From: Tridacna crocea
Taxonomy: Eukaryota > Mollusca > Bivalvia > Cardiida > Cardiidae
Assembly: GCA_943736015.1 (NCBI GenBank)
Contig: OX031071.1
Coordinates: forward strand, 33,946,619 to 34,010,618
Reading direction: 5' to 3'
DNA length: 64,000 nt
Shown here piece by piece: positions 54,105 to 63,857 of this stretch. The notes below the pieces were generated by a model, which was given only the letters and a program-made list of their open reading frames with translations, was not told the DNA's origin and ran no database searches. The position numbers and the translations under genes are program-made. How positions within the stretch are numbered: position 1 is the stretch's first letter; each line of letters opens with the position of its first letter.

Positions 54105-54310
54105 AGTTGCAATCACAAGTTTCAACAGCCGTGCAAAAGAAACCTTTTAAAACATTGTTGGAAAATGAAAAAAATGCTGGTAACAGAATTGTCTTCTTTT
54201 CCCACAATGTATTCTATCATCACAAAGACAAAATCATCATTGAGCTACTTGTTCTTTCAATTTGTGGCCTGCAAATGCTTTGAATTCAGACCAGTTTGGT
54301 AATGAGTTAA
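54105..54310 (+). mobile_element. TTAA hairpin MITE, decayed
   Basis: Hairpin remnants ATGAAAAAAATGCTGGTAAC. The right end is GGTAATGAGTTAA. Confidence 0.6.
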
Positions 54311-54512
54311 GTTTTTACCAAATGATAAAAATTTAGACTGATCCAAATTAAGCGCATTTGCAGACGACATAGAAGTGACTGAAAATTTGACATTGCTGTG
54401 TGAAGGGTAGAAAACATTGTGGGAAAAGGAGAAAATGCTGGTTACCAGCCACAATGTTTTCCAAAGGCTTCTTCTTCATGGTCATTAAAATTGTCATTGT
54501 GTGATGAAATGT
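54307..54512 (-). mobile_element. TTAA hairpin MITE with arm deletion, tail-to-tail with previous
   Basis: It shares TTAA at 54307-54310. TTTACCAAATGATAAAAATT first. The left arm GTGGGAAAAGGAGAAAATGC and tip are followed directly by CCACAATG, so most of the right arm is deleted. Confidence 0.65.
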
Positions 54513-54593
54513 AGGATTTCCCATAATGTAAAGCATTTGCACAGGACAAATTAGATGAATTTCAAATGATGGGGCTAAAAAGATAGATGAATG

Positions 54594-54665
54594 GGTTACA
54601 AAGACTGTGGGAAAAGTGGTAGCCAACATTTCTCCTTTTCCCATATTTTTTATGGTTTTCCTCCC
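54594..54665. mobile_element. TTAA hairpin MITE remnant
   Basis: GACTGTGGGAAAAGTGG and CATTTCTCCTTTTCCCA only. Confidence 0.4.
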
Positions 54666-54718
54666 TAGGTGAAAATAACAGGTTATTAGACATATGCATA
54701 ACAATCTACCTTTTATAG

Positions 54719-54805
54719 GATAACACAGATTGTTTGGCTGTGCTGATCAAGCAAATGGGTCTGAGGAAATTGTCAGAAGACAAAGCCTTTTGCTAAAGTA
54801 GCAAG
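54719..54805 (+). ncRNA. Possible internal exon
   Basis: Acceptor ACCTTTTATAG, donor GCAAG/GTATGT. One frame is open almost throughout (DNTDCLAVLIKQMGL...), ending in a stop near the donor. It may be a coding relic. Confidence 0.28.
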
Positions 54806-55009
54806 GTATGTGCTGTATTTTTATCAAACCATTTTACAGCCAGGCTGCATAAAGTTTAAGCATTATTATACACTTTCCTATATTGGTATAGCACTTAATG
54901 ATCTACATCCAAACTTTTGAAGCACATAGTAATTGTTCATTTACCAGTAAAATTGAAGAAAAATATCATGCAAAATCTGTGGTAGCTGAACTTTTCAACC
55001 CAAAGCTCA

Positions 55010-55210
55010 GTTTTTGTTTACCTTTATAGAGAAAGCTTTAGAAAACATTGTGGGAAAAGGATAAGATGCTGGTATCAGTCATTTTATCCTTTCTTACAGA
55101 GGTTTCTTGATTTTGAAAATCAGATGTAATTATTTGAGGCCAAGTGATTATTTTTCTTAGACTTTCATAGCTTTCAATTTTGACCGTAGTGCAATTTAGT
55201 AAAGAGTTAG
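55010..55210 (+). mobile_element. TTAA hairpin MITE, diverged
   Basis: GAAAACATTGTGGGAAAAGG is intact. The second arm is decayed. It ends TTTAGTAAAGAGTTAG. Confidence 0.6.
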
Positions 55211-55374
55211 GAATCATCTGTTTGCTGTTATTCAAGGTTCCTCTCAAAATAAAATTGCTATAGAGCCTGAAATTCATCTGAGCAGAGTGTTCAAATATGC
55301 TTGATCTTTGTCATATTGCTTGAATTGTTGAGTTCCTTTAAATGGTATAGCCAACAGAGCTAATTACAAAAATC

Positions 55375-55455
55375 TTAACTCTTTAATACAAACCTAAACT
55401 TTTAAAAGCCATGAGAAAGAAGCCTTTCCAAAAATAGTGGATGAAGGAGAAGGTA
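55375..55455 (+). mobile_element. TTAA hairpin MITE 5' half, cut at the hairpin
   Basis: TTAACTCTTTAATACAAACC to GGATGAAGGAGAAGG, after which a Helentron-like fragment follows. Confidence 0.55.
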
Positions 55456-55739
55456 ATGTCTCAAAAAAGTTTGATAATGGGTAATTGTCAGGTCCAAAAC
55501 TAGGTCACTTGGACAAATCTTAGAAAAACCTTTTGTATGATGTAGAGGTCACATTTTCAGTCCAATACTTATGAAGCTTGGTCAAAATGTTTGTCTTATT
55601 GATATCTCAAAAGTGTTTGATAATGGGTAATGTCTAATAAAAAAAACTAGGTCACTGGGAAACTAGATTGAAAATGGTTCATGTTTGGTCAGCAGACTCA
55701 GGTGAGCGATTTCTGGGCCATCCATCATGGCCCTCTTGT
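55456..55739 (+). mobile_element. Helentron-like 3' fragment
   Basis: Two partial AGGTCACTTGG monomers and the complete 3' end CTCAGGTGAGCGATTT...CATGGCCCTCTTGT. Confidence 0.6.
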
Positions 55740-55794
55740 AATATATTTCAGCTCTGTGCCAATCAAATCCATGTTTAAGGGAACCAAATGTACA

Positions 55795-56395
55795 AAACTT
55801 TTTTAAAATAGTGCGGGAAAAAGAAAAAAAAAACTGCTGGTACTAGCATTTTAAGCTCACCTGAGCACAACATGCTCAAGGGGAGCTTTTCGGATCACCT
55901 TTGTTTTTTGGTAACTCTGTTCAAGAATTGTTTGCAAAATGCTGATTTGTCAAAAACCATGGCTCTGGTGAATGGGGCTACTTGCACTATTTGGCCATAA
56001 AAAATTCTTTAAAATTCTTTTTCTCTGAAACAGCTGATCAGATTTTGAAATACTTTCATAGAAATGTTTCTTAGCTGACCCTTTTCAAAAATTGCGCGAG
56101 AAATTTTGTTCCATCAAGAAACATGGCTCTGATGGCTGTGGGTTATTAACACAATACAGACATGAAGAAATTTTTAAAAATTCTTCTTCTCTGAAATGGC
56201 TGATTACCGTAGATTTTGAATAAATTGGCTATGGTCCTCTCAAAAATTCAGGTGAGCGATCCAGGGCCATCTTGGCCCTCTTGTTTTTTTTTTTGGTGTG
56301 TGTGTGTGGGTGTGGGTGGGGGGGGGGAGGTCCGTGAATGCTTTTAATTTGGACATGTCTGGAATTTTGTTAAATTGGTAAAAGGGTAAATTATT
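55795..56395 (+). mobile_element. TTAA hairpin MITE split by a Helentron-like element
   Basis: The left part ends GCTGGTACTAGCATTTT (55852). The right part resumes at about 56330 with GTGAATGCTTTTAATTTGGAC and ends TTGGTAAAAGGGTAA. The insert lies in the hairpin. Confidence 0.65.
55854..56285 (+). mobile_element. Short Helentron-like element with both ends
   Basis: Starts AGCTCACCTGAGC with the GAGCACAACATGCTC hairpin. Two to three decayed 166-type monomers (ATGGCTCTGGTGAATGGGGC). Ends TTCAGGTGAGCGAT, CAGGGCCATCTTGGCCCTC, TTGTT. About 430 bp. Confidence 0.7.
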
Positions 56396-56652
56396 TTTCA
56401 GCTAAAAGTGTGGAAATTTGAAATAATTTTACAAAAATGTTTTCTAAGTCTCCATTTACCAAAAAATGCAGGAGTTAACAAGATGGCTACTGCAGCTGAA
56501 TATTGAAAACCCTATTAACAAATCTTCCTCTTGAAATAGATGGAGAGCTTTAAAGTATTAGCAGACATGTTATTTGGGTGATCATACACCAAATTTGCAA
56601 AAGTAGTTCAGCTTTTTGTACAATAACACAATGTTCTCTCTGGTTGTTTCAG

Positions 56653-56740
56653 ATTGAAGTCTGTGGGCACACAGATTGGTAGCTGAAGAGAAACAGGTGC
56701 AAATTGAGAACACAGCAGTTGCTTTTGACAGTCAGTATTG
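56653..56740 (+). ncRNA. Possible terminal exon start
   Basis: Acceptor GGTTGTTTCAG precedes a purine-rich, non-repetitive stretch (AAGAGAAACAGGTGCAAATTG). The end is not defined. Confidence 0.2.
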
Positions 56741-57009
56741 GCTGTGGCTATTTTGATAGGGTTTTATTATTTAACTGGTGTAGAATACCCCAAGGATTTT
56801 TACAGTAGACAGTGGTTAAAAAACAATGTGATAACTAATAACAGTAATGACAATGGTTTGATTTTGGTGAATAACTGATATTATTTGTTAGACGTATCTG
56901 TAATAAATGGGGATTTTTTTTTTTAATCATTCTATGTTACTGGTTTCACCCTTTTATATTCTGGCCAAAAACACAGCCCTGGAATTGACACACATGAAGT
57001 GTTCATCTC

Positions 57010-57400
57010 AGAGGACTTTGGGTGTTGTAAAACGGCACACCATTTGTTTGAAACATGTTACGTGTTTCAATTTTGGAACATGTGACATGTTTAAAACTGG
57101 AACACTAATGTTTTCCTGCCTGAATGCCATGTGTTTCAAAAGGGAACACGTGAAACGCCGGACGCGTTTACCCAAAGTGTTCATGTGTTTAAAAAGTGTA
57201 ACAAGGCATGTGTTTCGCTTTTAAACGCGTCACATGTTTCAGTTTTAAACATGTGAAGTGTTTAAAACTGGAACACTAATGTTTTCCCGTTTGAACGCCA
57301 TGTGTTTTAGAAGTGAACATGTGACACGTACTATATCAATGTGTTTAAAAAGTGTAACAGAAAAAGTGTTTCAATATGTGTGCAAAGGTGAAACATCTGT
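57010..57400. repeat. Right subterminal repeats of the CACTG element
   Basis: The word AAAACTGGAACACTAATG occurs at 57093 and 57264 (171 bp apart). Between them are numerous GTGTTT, AAACATGTG and GAACACGTGAAACG units in both orientations. Confidence 0.65.
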
Positions 57401-57410
57401 TTTTACAGTG

Positions 57411-57495
57411 TATCATTAGACATGTATAGACAGATATAGGTATCATTAGACAGCTATATCTATGCGTATCATTAGACAGATATATCAAATAGATA
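57411..57495 (+). repeat. ATCATTAGACA tandem array, right part
   Basis: TATCATTAGACAT, GGTATCATTAGACAG and GCGTATCATTAGACAG units, continuing the array at 51265-51344. Confidence 0.75.
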
Positions 57496-57839
57496 TCTCC
57501 AGACAGAATATCTTAACATTGTAAATACAGTTTTTTTTCTTTGCTGTAATGTTTCACAATATAAATATATAGTGCCAGTGTCGATCCAAGACAAGACTGC
57601 ATGTTGAACATTTTAAATGTGATTTATCAAGTCGTCTTCAGGCCGTCGTTTGATATTTATCTACACGGAGTCACAAGTATTCCCACGGATTTCCCTTCAA
57701 AAAGTGATAGGGTGAAATTTCCTCCTGGCTGATTTCTTTATGAAGACAGATCCATTCGAGCTACGGGCAAACACTCCCCAATACGAATAGACATCATAAA
57801 TGAGGGCCAATATCTTGGCCCAATAAGGCAAGACTACAA
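57496..57839. other. Unassigned DNA
   Basis: No gene or repeat recognised except a degenerate GATCCAAGACAAGACTGCA motif near 57575. Confidence 0.35.
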
Positions 57840-57918
57840 TTTTGTTGTTTGGTAGCGTTATATAACCCTTCACTCTTTAACCAATGACAGAAGTTTTGAT
57901 TTGCTCGAAGCAAATACA

Positions 57919-57949
<31 letters not shown>

Positions 57950-58195
57950 GGTAGTTATATAACCCTTCACTCTTTACCAAATAACAGAAGTTTTGATTTG
58001 CTCGAGGCAAATACAGTTGTTGTTGTTGTTGTTGTTTGGTAGTTATATAACCCTTCACTCTTTACCCAATGACAGAAGTTTTGATTTGCTCGAGGCAAAT
58101 ACAGTTGTTGTTGTTGTTGTTGTTGTTTGGTAGTTATATAACCCTTCAATCTTTACCCAATGACAGAAGTTTTGATTTGTTCGAAGCAAATACAG
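57840..58195 (-). repeat. Four tandem units, each with a (TTG)n microsatellite
   Basis: CCCTTCA(C/A)TC recurs at 57866, 57963, 58051 and 58142 (97, 88 and 91 bp). Each unit has ATGACAGAAGTTTTGATTTG and GCAAATACAG followed by 5-10 TTG triplets. Unit length changes mainly with triplet number. Confidence 0.85.
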
Positions 58196-58515
58196 TGTTG
58201 TTGTTGTTCTTGTATGTTGTTTAACGCCGTTTGCAAGATTATTTCATTTTTTATCACGAGGTGGCCAGCACACTTATCCATGCTTCCTCAAGTTTCTTTT
58301 TACCAATACTCCGCACAATTTTATTTCCAAGCCACTGGCTGCTTTTCCACGTACCCATCGTCGAGACAATGGTCAACGGTGGGAGAGGAATGAATCCTGT
58401 CGCAATGACTATAATCAATCCTCAGAAAGAAATTGGCCGAGCCAGGGATCGCACCAAGGACTCCCTGTTCTCAAGTCCAGCACGCTACCGACTGAGCCAG
58501 CGGGGCTCTGCAGCG
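58195..58515 (-). mobile_element. tRNA-derived SINE, nearly complete
   Basis: On the minus strand, the head has TGGCTCAGTCGGTAGCGTG (A-box) and GGTGCGATCCC (B-box). The body is about 250 bp. The tail is ACGGCGTTAAACAACATACA followed by AACAAC repeats. The tail merges with the (TTG)n units to the left, suggesting that the last unit's triplets derive from the SINE tail or that the SINE landed there. Confidence 0.75.
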
Positions 58516-58559
58516 AATAAAGACGACAAATGTTGCTCAAATGATGAAGTTTGACAATG

Positions 58560-58632
58560 AATGAGTAAACAACACTGTTGGAAAAGTAGAAAAATCTGAT
58601 AACAGCATTCTCTCTCATCCCATCATATTCTT
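58560..58632 (-). mobile_element. TTAA hairpin MITE fragment
   Basis: ACACTGTTGGAAAAGTAG and TGATAACAGCATTCTCTC only. Confidence 0.45.
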
Positions 58633-58654
58633 AAAATGTTTGATTCCTTTACAG

Positions 58655-58858
58655 CACAACTGTGACTTTTCATGACGTCGACGAATAACGCCTCAGAAAA
58701 CATTATGAGAAAAGGAGAAAATGCTGGTTACCTTCAACCATATTACTTTCTTCCCCCATCAAGGGTTAATCTCACCATTTCATCCATCTTTTGGTTGTCG
58801 TTTGCAAATGTTTTCTATTTGTACAAATGGAAAATTTTGTGGTTTGATAAAGAGTGAA
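58655..58858 (+). mobile_element. TTAA hairpin MITE, right arm lost
   Basis: GAGAAAAGGAGAAAATGCTGG is followed by unrelated bases. The 3' end is GTTTGATAAAGAGTGAA. Confidence 0.55.
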
Positions 58859-59312
58859 GCCAAAGGTACTTTAATATAAAAAAATATCAAATCGTTGTAA
58901 TACCAAAGACTATTTCATTTGGAATATCTTACATGTAAAACTAACATCTCCTTTGTAGATCCAAGATCAGACTGCATGTTCTGTACAGAAAGATAAGAAA
59001 AAAAAAACTCTTTTTTTCGAAATGTATAAGAAAAAAAACCTTTGTGAAAGTTGTTGAAAATGATGCAAAATCTCTTTTTCTCACAATTGACGGAAAAAAA
59101 ATGTTTGGCCTGTGGTTGTCGACCTGAAAAGAACAAAATTCCCCGTATCCGTCTCCTATTACAGGTACGATGTTACCTTATCTCATCTTAAAAACCCATC
59201 TTTATTTTAAATGTTGTACTAAACTAAATCAGAGTCTTTGAAGTAAGAGAAAAAATAGACTCGTTAATACCGCAGATGACAAGTTGACTGTTCCTTACAA
59301 TACAGATATCCC
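58859..59312. other. Unassigned DNA
   Basis: One GATCCAAGATCAGACTGCAT motif (about 58960). No gene. Confidence 0.35.
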
Positions 59313-59500
59313 TTAATACTTCATCACACAATACAAACGACTCTAAAACTGAAGTAGTTAAAATTCATGGTGGCAAAAGGGGAATTTGCTGGAAGTAGGA
59401 ATTTTCTCTTTTTTCCAAATTGTTTTCTTGTGTTTTCAACTCGAAATGTAACAGCACATATGTTTACTGCATCTTTGGAATTTTAAACTCTGATTTTTTC
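59313..59500 (+). mobile_element. TTAA hairpin MITE, decayed
   Basis: CTTCATCACACAATACAAACG, a weak hairpin GGCAAAAGGGGAATTTGC to CTCTTTTTTCCAAATTG. Confidence 0.45.
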
Positions 59501-60718
59501 ATCATAATTTTGAATTCAATCTCTGATATTTTTATTGATTTATCAACAAAAATGGTACAATAGTAAAAATACTTCGGTAGGATATATTTCTGAATAGCTA
59601 CCCACAAAGTTAAGGATATTATGAAGAGGCTTCTCTTGTTACAATGTTTTTGAAAACATTAATCTCCAACCTGTAGCATAGAACTATTACATAGTCAGCA
59701 CACGGCATTTTATTGTAATTGATTTGCATAGCATCGTCACAAAAACAGGTACGTACAATGTACATGTATATTAGGCTGGGGAAAGTGTGGCGGTAGATCA
59801 GACCACACGGGTATCGTCTGATCTATCATAAACAAAACAACCAAATACAAATTGTACTTTTTAACCTTTATGTTCAATAGGTCAGTTCTGTTTAAAATAA
59901 TTTCGTCATTTTTAGAAGAAGTCAGTGGTTTTGTGAGCACATGGTAAACATAAATCAGCCTGCACATTGAGTTGGAAAATCAAAATTATCTTCAGGGAAG
60001 TCAGAAAGCTTATTTATTGTTCTTTAATATGGCGTAGTTTTCATTCATTTAGAAAACACATTTTTTCGCCCTTTTTACACTTTTTTAAAGCAAGTATCGT
60101 ATTTTATTTTCTTTTTCCCTGATCGTTTGCATTGTGCCGGAGTTCTCCGATGATGACCGAGTCTCTCTGTTAGATAAGACGCCTATCGGGTATCTTGATT
60201 GGTGTTACGTAATGGTATACATTTATACAGGATAATCGGAAAGAAAGTATCAGGAAAAAAAATCAGACTTCTTTAGGGAGAGGAACTATATAAGCTTTGA
60301 TGCTTTCTTTTCAATCCTTTTCGCAATATGTTGTTGAAAAGGAATGATGTTATTTATTGAATTAATTAAAACTAAATGTTTAAACTAAGATCAGACTTTT
60401 TTTATGAGATTATTTATAAGGATTTAAAGTTAAGTTTAACAAGATCTTGTATAAGGAAGTCGACTTTGCCGCCTTCTCTCTTTAGCTTTTTACTTGCAAA
60501 TGTGTGATGATTAATGCATTTTCAAAAGTATTTTATGGCGACAGCTCACATATTCAAATTTCCTCGCTATTTTCAATCTGATCACATGTATTTTCTCCCT
60601 CTCATGAGTTTTCAAAAGTCAATAATTTAAAACTTTTTCCCATGTGGAGAACTTTTTGACTTCACCAACTTTTAAAAAAAGCAATTTCAGAAAATAAATC
60701 AAATGTAGCTCAATTGAT
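59501..60718. other. Unassigned AT-rich DNA
   Basis: A GTAGATCAGACCACACGGGT...CGTCTGATCTATC palindrome near 59789-59827. No gene or other repeat recognised. Confidence 0.35.
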
Positions 60719-60845
60719 ATACTTCACTTTAAAAGTGCAGAAAATATTGTAGGAAAAGGAAATAATGCTGGATATTGGTATTTCTCCTTTTCTCACAATG
60801 TTTACAAAAGGTTTTATGCAGGACCGTTAAAAATCAATACTCCCA
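60719..60845 (-). mobile_element. TTAA hairpin MITE fragment
   Basis: GTGCAGAAAATATTGTAGG to TTCTCCTTTTCTCACAATG, imperfect hairpin. The outer ends are gone. Confidence 0.5.
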
Positions 60846-61931
60846 AAACGCAAATTGTTTTCTGCTGATTTCAGTCACATATTGATATTGCAACGTCAAT
60901 TTTTTTAAGCCAAAATAATTTCGACACATAAAATAAAACCGATTCGGCCCAGGATCAGACTGCTTGTTTTGTACAGTTTGTTACTGGTCTATTGACTGCA
61001 TAATTATTATAATGATCCAATAGTACAACAAATTCAATCTTCTTTAGAAATAAAGACTAGAAAAAAAAAAAAAAAAAAAAGAAATTAAAATGCAATTTAA
61101 AGAAATTTATGCTAACTAAATTGAAATGATTTTCCGAGAAAGACTTAAAAAAGACGATACTGGGAAGATAATGGTTTTTACAAATCTCTTAAAAAAGTTT
61201 TCACTGATGCAAATAATATACACGTACATGTATAAAAAATGATAAATACAGTCATTATATATTTGGACAATGTGTAAAAACAGGATCCAGGTTTAACAAA
61301 ACAATATAGACAAGGTTATCATGTCATCAATTCTTAGCTTCCCTTTATCCGTTGCTTAATTTTTTCACCCAGTCTTAAAATCTCACTTAGCTCGGTACAG
61401 CATTTTTTACACAAAAATTAACGATAGTGTCGTTTTTAAACTAAAATGGACGCAAGATCTCAATTTAACAAATGTAAACGAATACTTTGATCATTATCAC
61501 AACAAAACAGAGAATACTTCATGACGTTATAGATTTTTTTCTTGCAATTCATTTTTATGTTATTTAGTGACAAAAACGACGCAAGAGCAAATTTCTTATA
61601 CCTTTCTATAGAAATAAGAAGGAGAATGGGTCAGTAACTTTAAACGAAAATGGACGCAACTTCCCATTTTGCTACAGAAATTAAAATTATATTGAAGTAA
61701 AGTAGAGATATTACTGAATACTTCAAGACGTTATAGATTTTAATCATTTCAGAAGAAAAATGTGTTTTAGTCGATCAAATTTTTTTCCCTTCTGAATTCT
61801 ATATGATAGGCCGTTATCGGAAATCCTTTCGGACCAGATAATCGATAAATGCCAAGGAGAGTAACTCTTGCTCGACCTGCAGCTGAAAGTTGGGGATGGA
61901 CATCTTTCGTCATTTAAACTACATGTACATA
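60846..61931. other. Unassigned DNA with poly(A)
   Basis: A run of about 20 A near 61060-61080. No tRNA-like head was found upstream, so I do not call a retroposon. Confidence 0.35.
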
Positions 61932-62158
61932 TTATCCTTTACAAAACAATCCATGGTTTTTACGACCCTGAAATGGAAGCCCTTTAAAGTCATTGTGGGA
62001 AAAGAAGAAAATGCTGATAACCAGCATTTTCTCCTTTTCCCACAATGCTTTCTACTCTGCTAGAAACAAATTTCAATTTTTCTAGTAATGTTTATTTTGT
62101 CGTCTGCATGTGCCTTAATTTGGAACAGTCTAAAATTTTGTCGTTTGGTAAAGGGTTA
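61932..62158 (+). mobile_element. TTAA hairpin MITE
   Basis: TTATCCTTTACAAAACAATC to GTTTGGTAAAGGGTTAG. The hairpin is good, with AAGAAGAAAATGCTGATAAC against CTCCTTTTCCC (a few mismatches). Confidence 0.78.
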
Positions 62159-62984
62159 GCTTGTCATACTTTCAATTTTGACGAGTCTTACATTTTAATA
62201 ATGTTGTACTGCAGTTTCCTTTTGGTGTTGTTGGTACGGTGGTAGGCGCCGTTTTAAACTTTATTTCAGTTGAATGATGTCTGTCCGCGCACCTATCTAT
62301 GTGTTTCCAGATTTCGGAGTCTTCATGTTATCTACTGACGGAGCCAGTCAGGGATATCAGTTTTAGGTATAACTGACCGTTAACATTAAAGATGGAAACA
62401 GGAATTTCTGCGGAAGACAAATCAAGATCAAACATCACAAACCGTAAAGTCTTGTTTGAAACCTATACTGTCCGGTTGTTCATTAAAGCCTCTAGCGGTA
62501 AAAATCATGCACAGATCAAGATCAGACTGCACAAAATGTAAAGTCTGATGTGAAACCTATACAGTCAAATTGTTCAGTCAAGTCCCAGAGATAAAAGAAA
62601 TCTGTAAAAAAAGACAAATGAGCCATGCTCTGGGAAAAGGGGACTTAATGCATCTGCGAAATGTATCGACTCAAATCAGCCTGCACAGTCCGCGCAGGCT
62701 GATCTGGGCCTAAACTTTTCCCTATTGAACAATCTTCTGTATGTCAAAGGAACGGTCTAATTAATGATTCAATTGGTTGTTAAATGAAGTGGATATTATG
62801 AGTGTATAAGTATGTAATAGTTTATTTGGTACCATGGATGTATTAAGCTCCTTTTGTCACAGCATAACTCACATGTATTCAACATTGATCTACGCCACAT
62901 GTTTTGTCGTCTGTTAATGGTATTAAATATAGACCTGGGTAGCGATATTAAATATAGACCAGGGTAATATTTTGTCATCTAAAT
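62159..62984. repeat. Region rich in GATC palindromic motifs
   Basis: Motifs at about 62420, 62515 (AGATCAAGATCAGACTGCAC) and 62675 (AATCAGCCTGCACAGTCCGC...GCAGGCTGATCTGGG, a strong hairpin). The block with CTTAATGCATCTGCGAAATG is shared with 48540 and 63310. Confidence 0.5.
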
Positions 62985-63565
62985 AGTTTAGTGGATACAA
63001 TGGAAGTTTTAAGAATTGATAAACTTTTTGATTACCAAAAAGGGCAGATAAAGATCAGACAGCATGAAAATTCAGCTGATCTTCGTCTATTACCTTCGCA
63101 AAGTATATCAGAGTTTGTAATAGACTGGATTTTTCTATGACTATTCCATAATGGAAGAAATTGTAGACAATAAATTTCATGTCGCTTAACCTTTACCACA
63201 CAGCGACCCTGAGAAAACTGTTTGAAAACAATGTGGGAAAAGAAGAAAATACTGGTAACCAGCATAGTTTTCTACCCTTCCAAACACAAATGAACAATCC
63301 TCTGTGAATAGGGAACTTAATGGATCTGCTAAAAGGTTTGGCCCAGATCAATTTCCGTATGTCAAAGGAAATGTCTACCTCATGATTAAGACGGCTGTTT
63401 AAAAAAGTCGCTAATATAAACAATAATGGATCCTTCATACATCACAGAGAAAAGCCCCCTTTTGTCAGAGCACGGAATTTAGTCATATTTATTTTGTTCT
63501 ATGCAATTTGCTTTCAGTTTGAACAAGTCTAAACTGGTAGCGTGTGGTAACGAGTTGAATAACTT
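62985..63565 (+). repeat. Segmental duplication, copy 2
   Basis: Same order as 48235-48860, including the interrupted MITE (63186-63300 and 63478-63560), TACCTCATGATTAAGAC and CTTTTGTCAGAGCACGG. Confidence 0.65.
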
Positions 63566-63689
63566 GTCTTTAAAAAAGACAAAGAACAGAGAATTCATTC
63601 AAGTACTTAGGCCTCCGGCCCATAATACTACACAGGACTACATTATCATCATAATGTAAGAGTGAAAATATCTACACACATATATGTTG

Positions 63690-63845
63690 AATTTACCAAA
63701 CGACAAAATGTAGACTTGACCAAATTAATAGCACTTGCAGACGACAATTTAGTTGTTTATAATTGCAATGATTGAACTTGTCTAAATAAAACGATAGGAA
63801 AGATAGTGAGAAAAGGAAAAAAAAAACAATGGTTACCCATGTAAC
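63690..63845 (-). mobile_element. TTAA hairpin MITE, partial
   Basis: TTTACCAAACGACAAAATG to GTGAGAAAAGG. It breaks at the hairpin. Confidence 0.5.
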
Positions 63846-63857
63846 ATGCATACATTT

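Larger units (their letters stand above)
51345..57410. mobile_element. CACTG-ended DNA transposon (CACTA/Mirage type?) with nested insertions
   Basis: Left terminus CACTGTAAAAA (51345), right terminus TTTTTACAGTG (57410). The target duplication is TA: left flank TATAGGTA, right flank TATCATTAG. A neighbouring unit of the same array reads TATAGGTATCATTAG, which is the intact site. Both subterminal regions (51345-51740 and about 57010-57410) are rich in GTGTTTCA/TGAAACAC-type motifs, as in CACTA elements. No transposase is seen, so it is non-autonomous or decayed. The 6.07 kb includes several younger TTAA and Helentron-like insertions. A Tc1/mariner-type origin (also TA) is an alternative. Confidence 0.6.

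Noticed and set aside
51345..57410. Assigning the CACTG element firmly to CACTA/EnSpm
   Set aside because: The TA duplication also fits Mirage or Tc1/mariner-type elements, and no transposase is present to decide.
57870..58149. Poly-Gln/Thr frames on the minus strand
   Set aside because: They are translations of the (TTG)n microsatellite.
58440..58512. Functional tRNA gene on the minus strand
   Set aside because: tRNA-like boxes occur at the head of a SINE with a typical tail, and the cloverleaf is incomplete.
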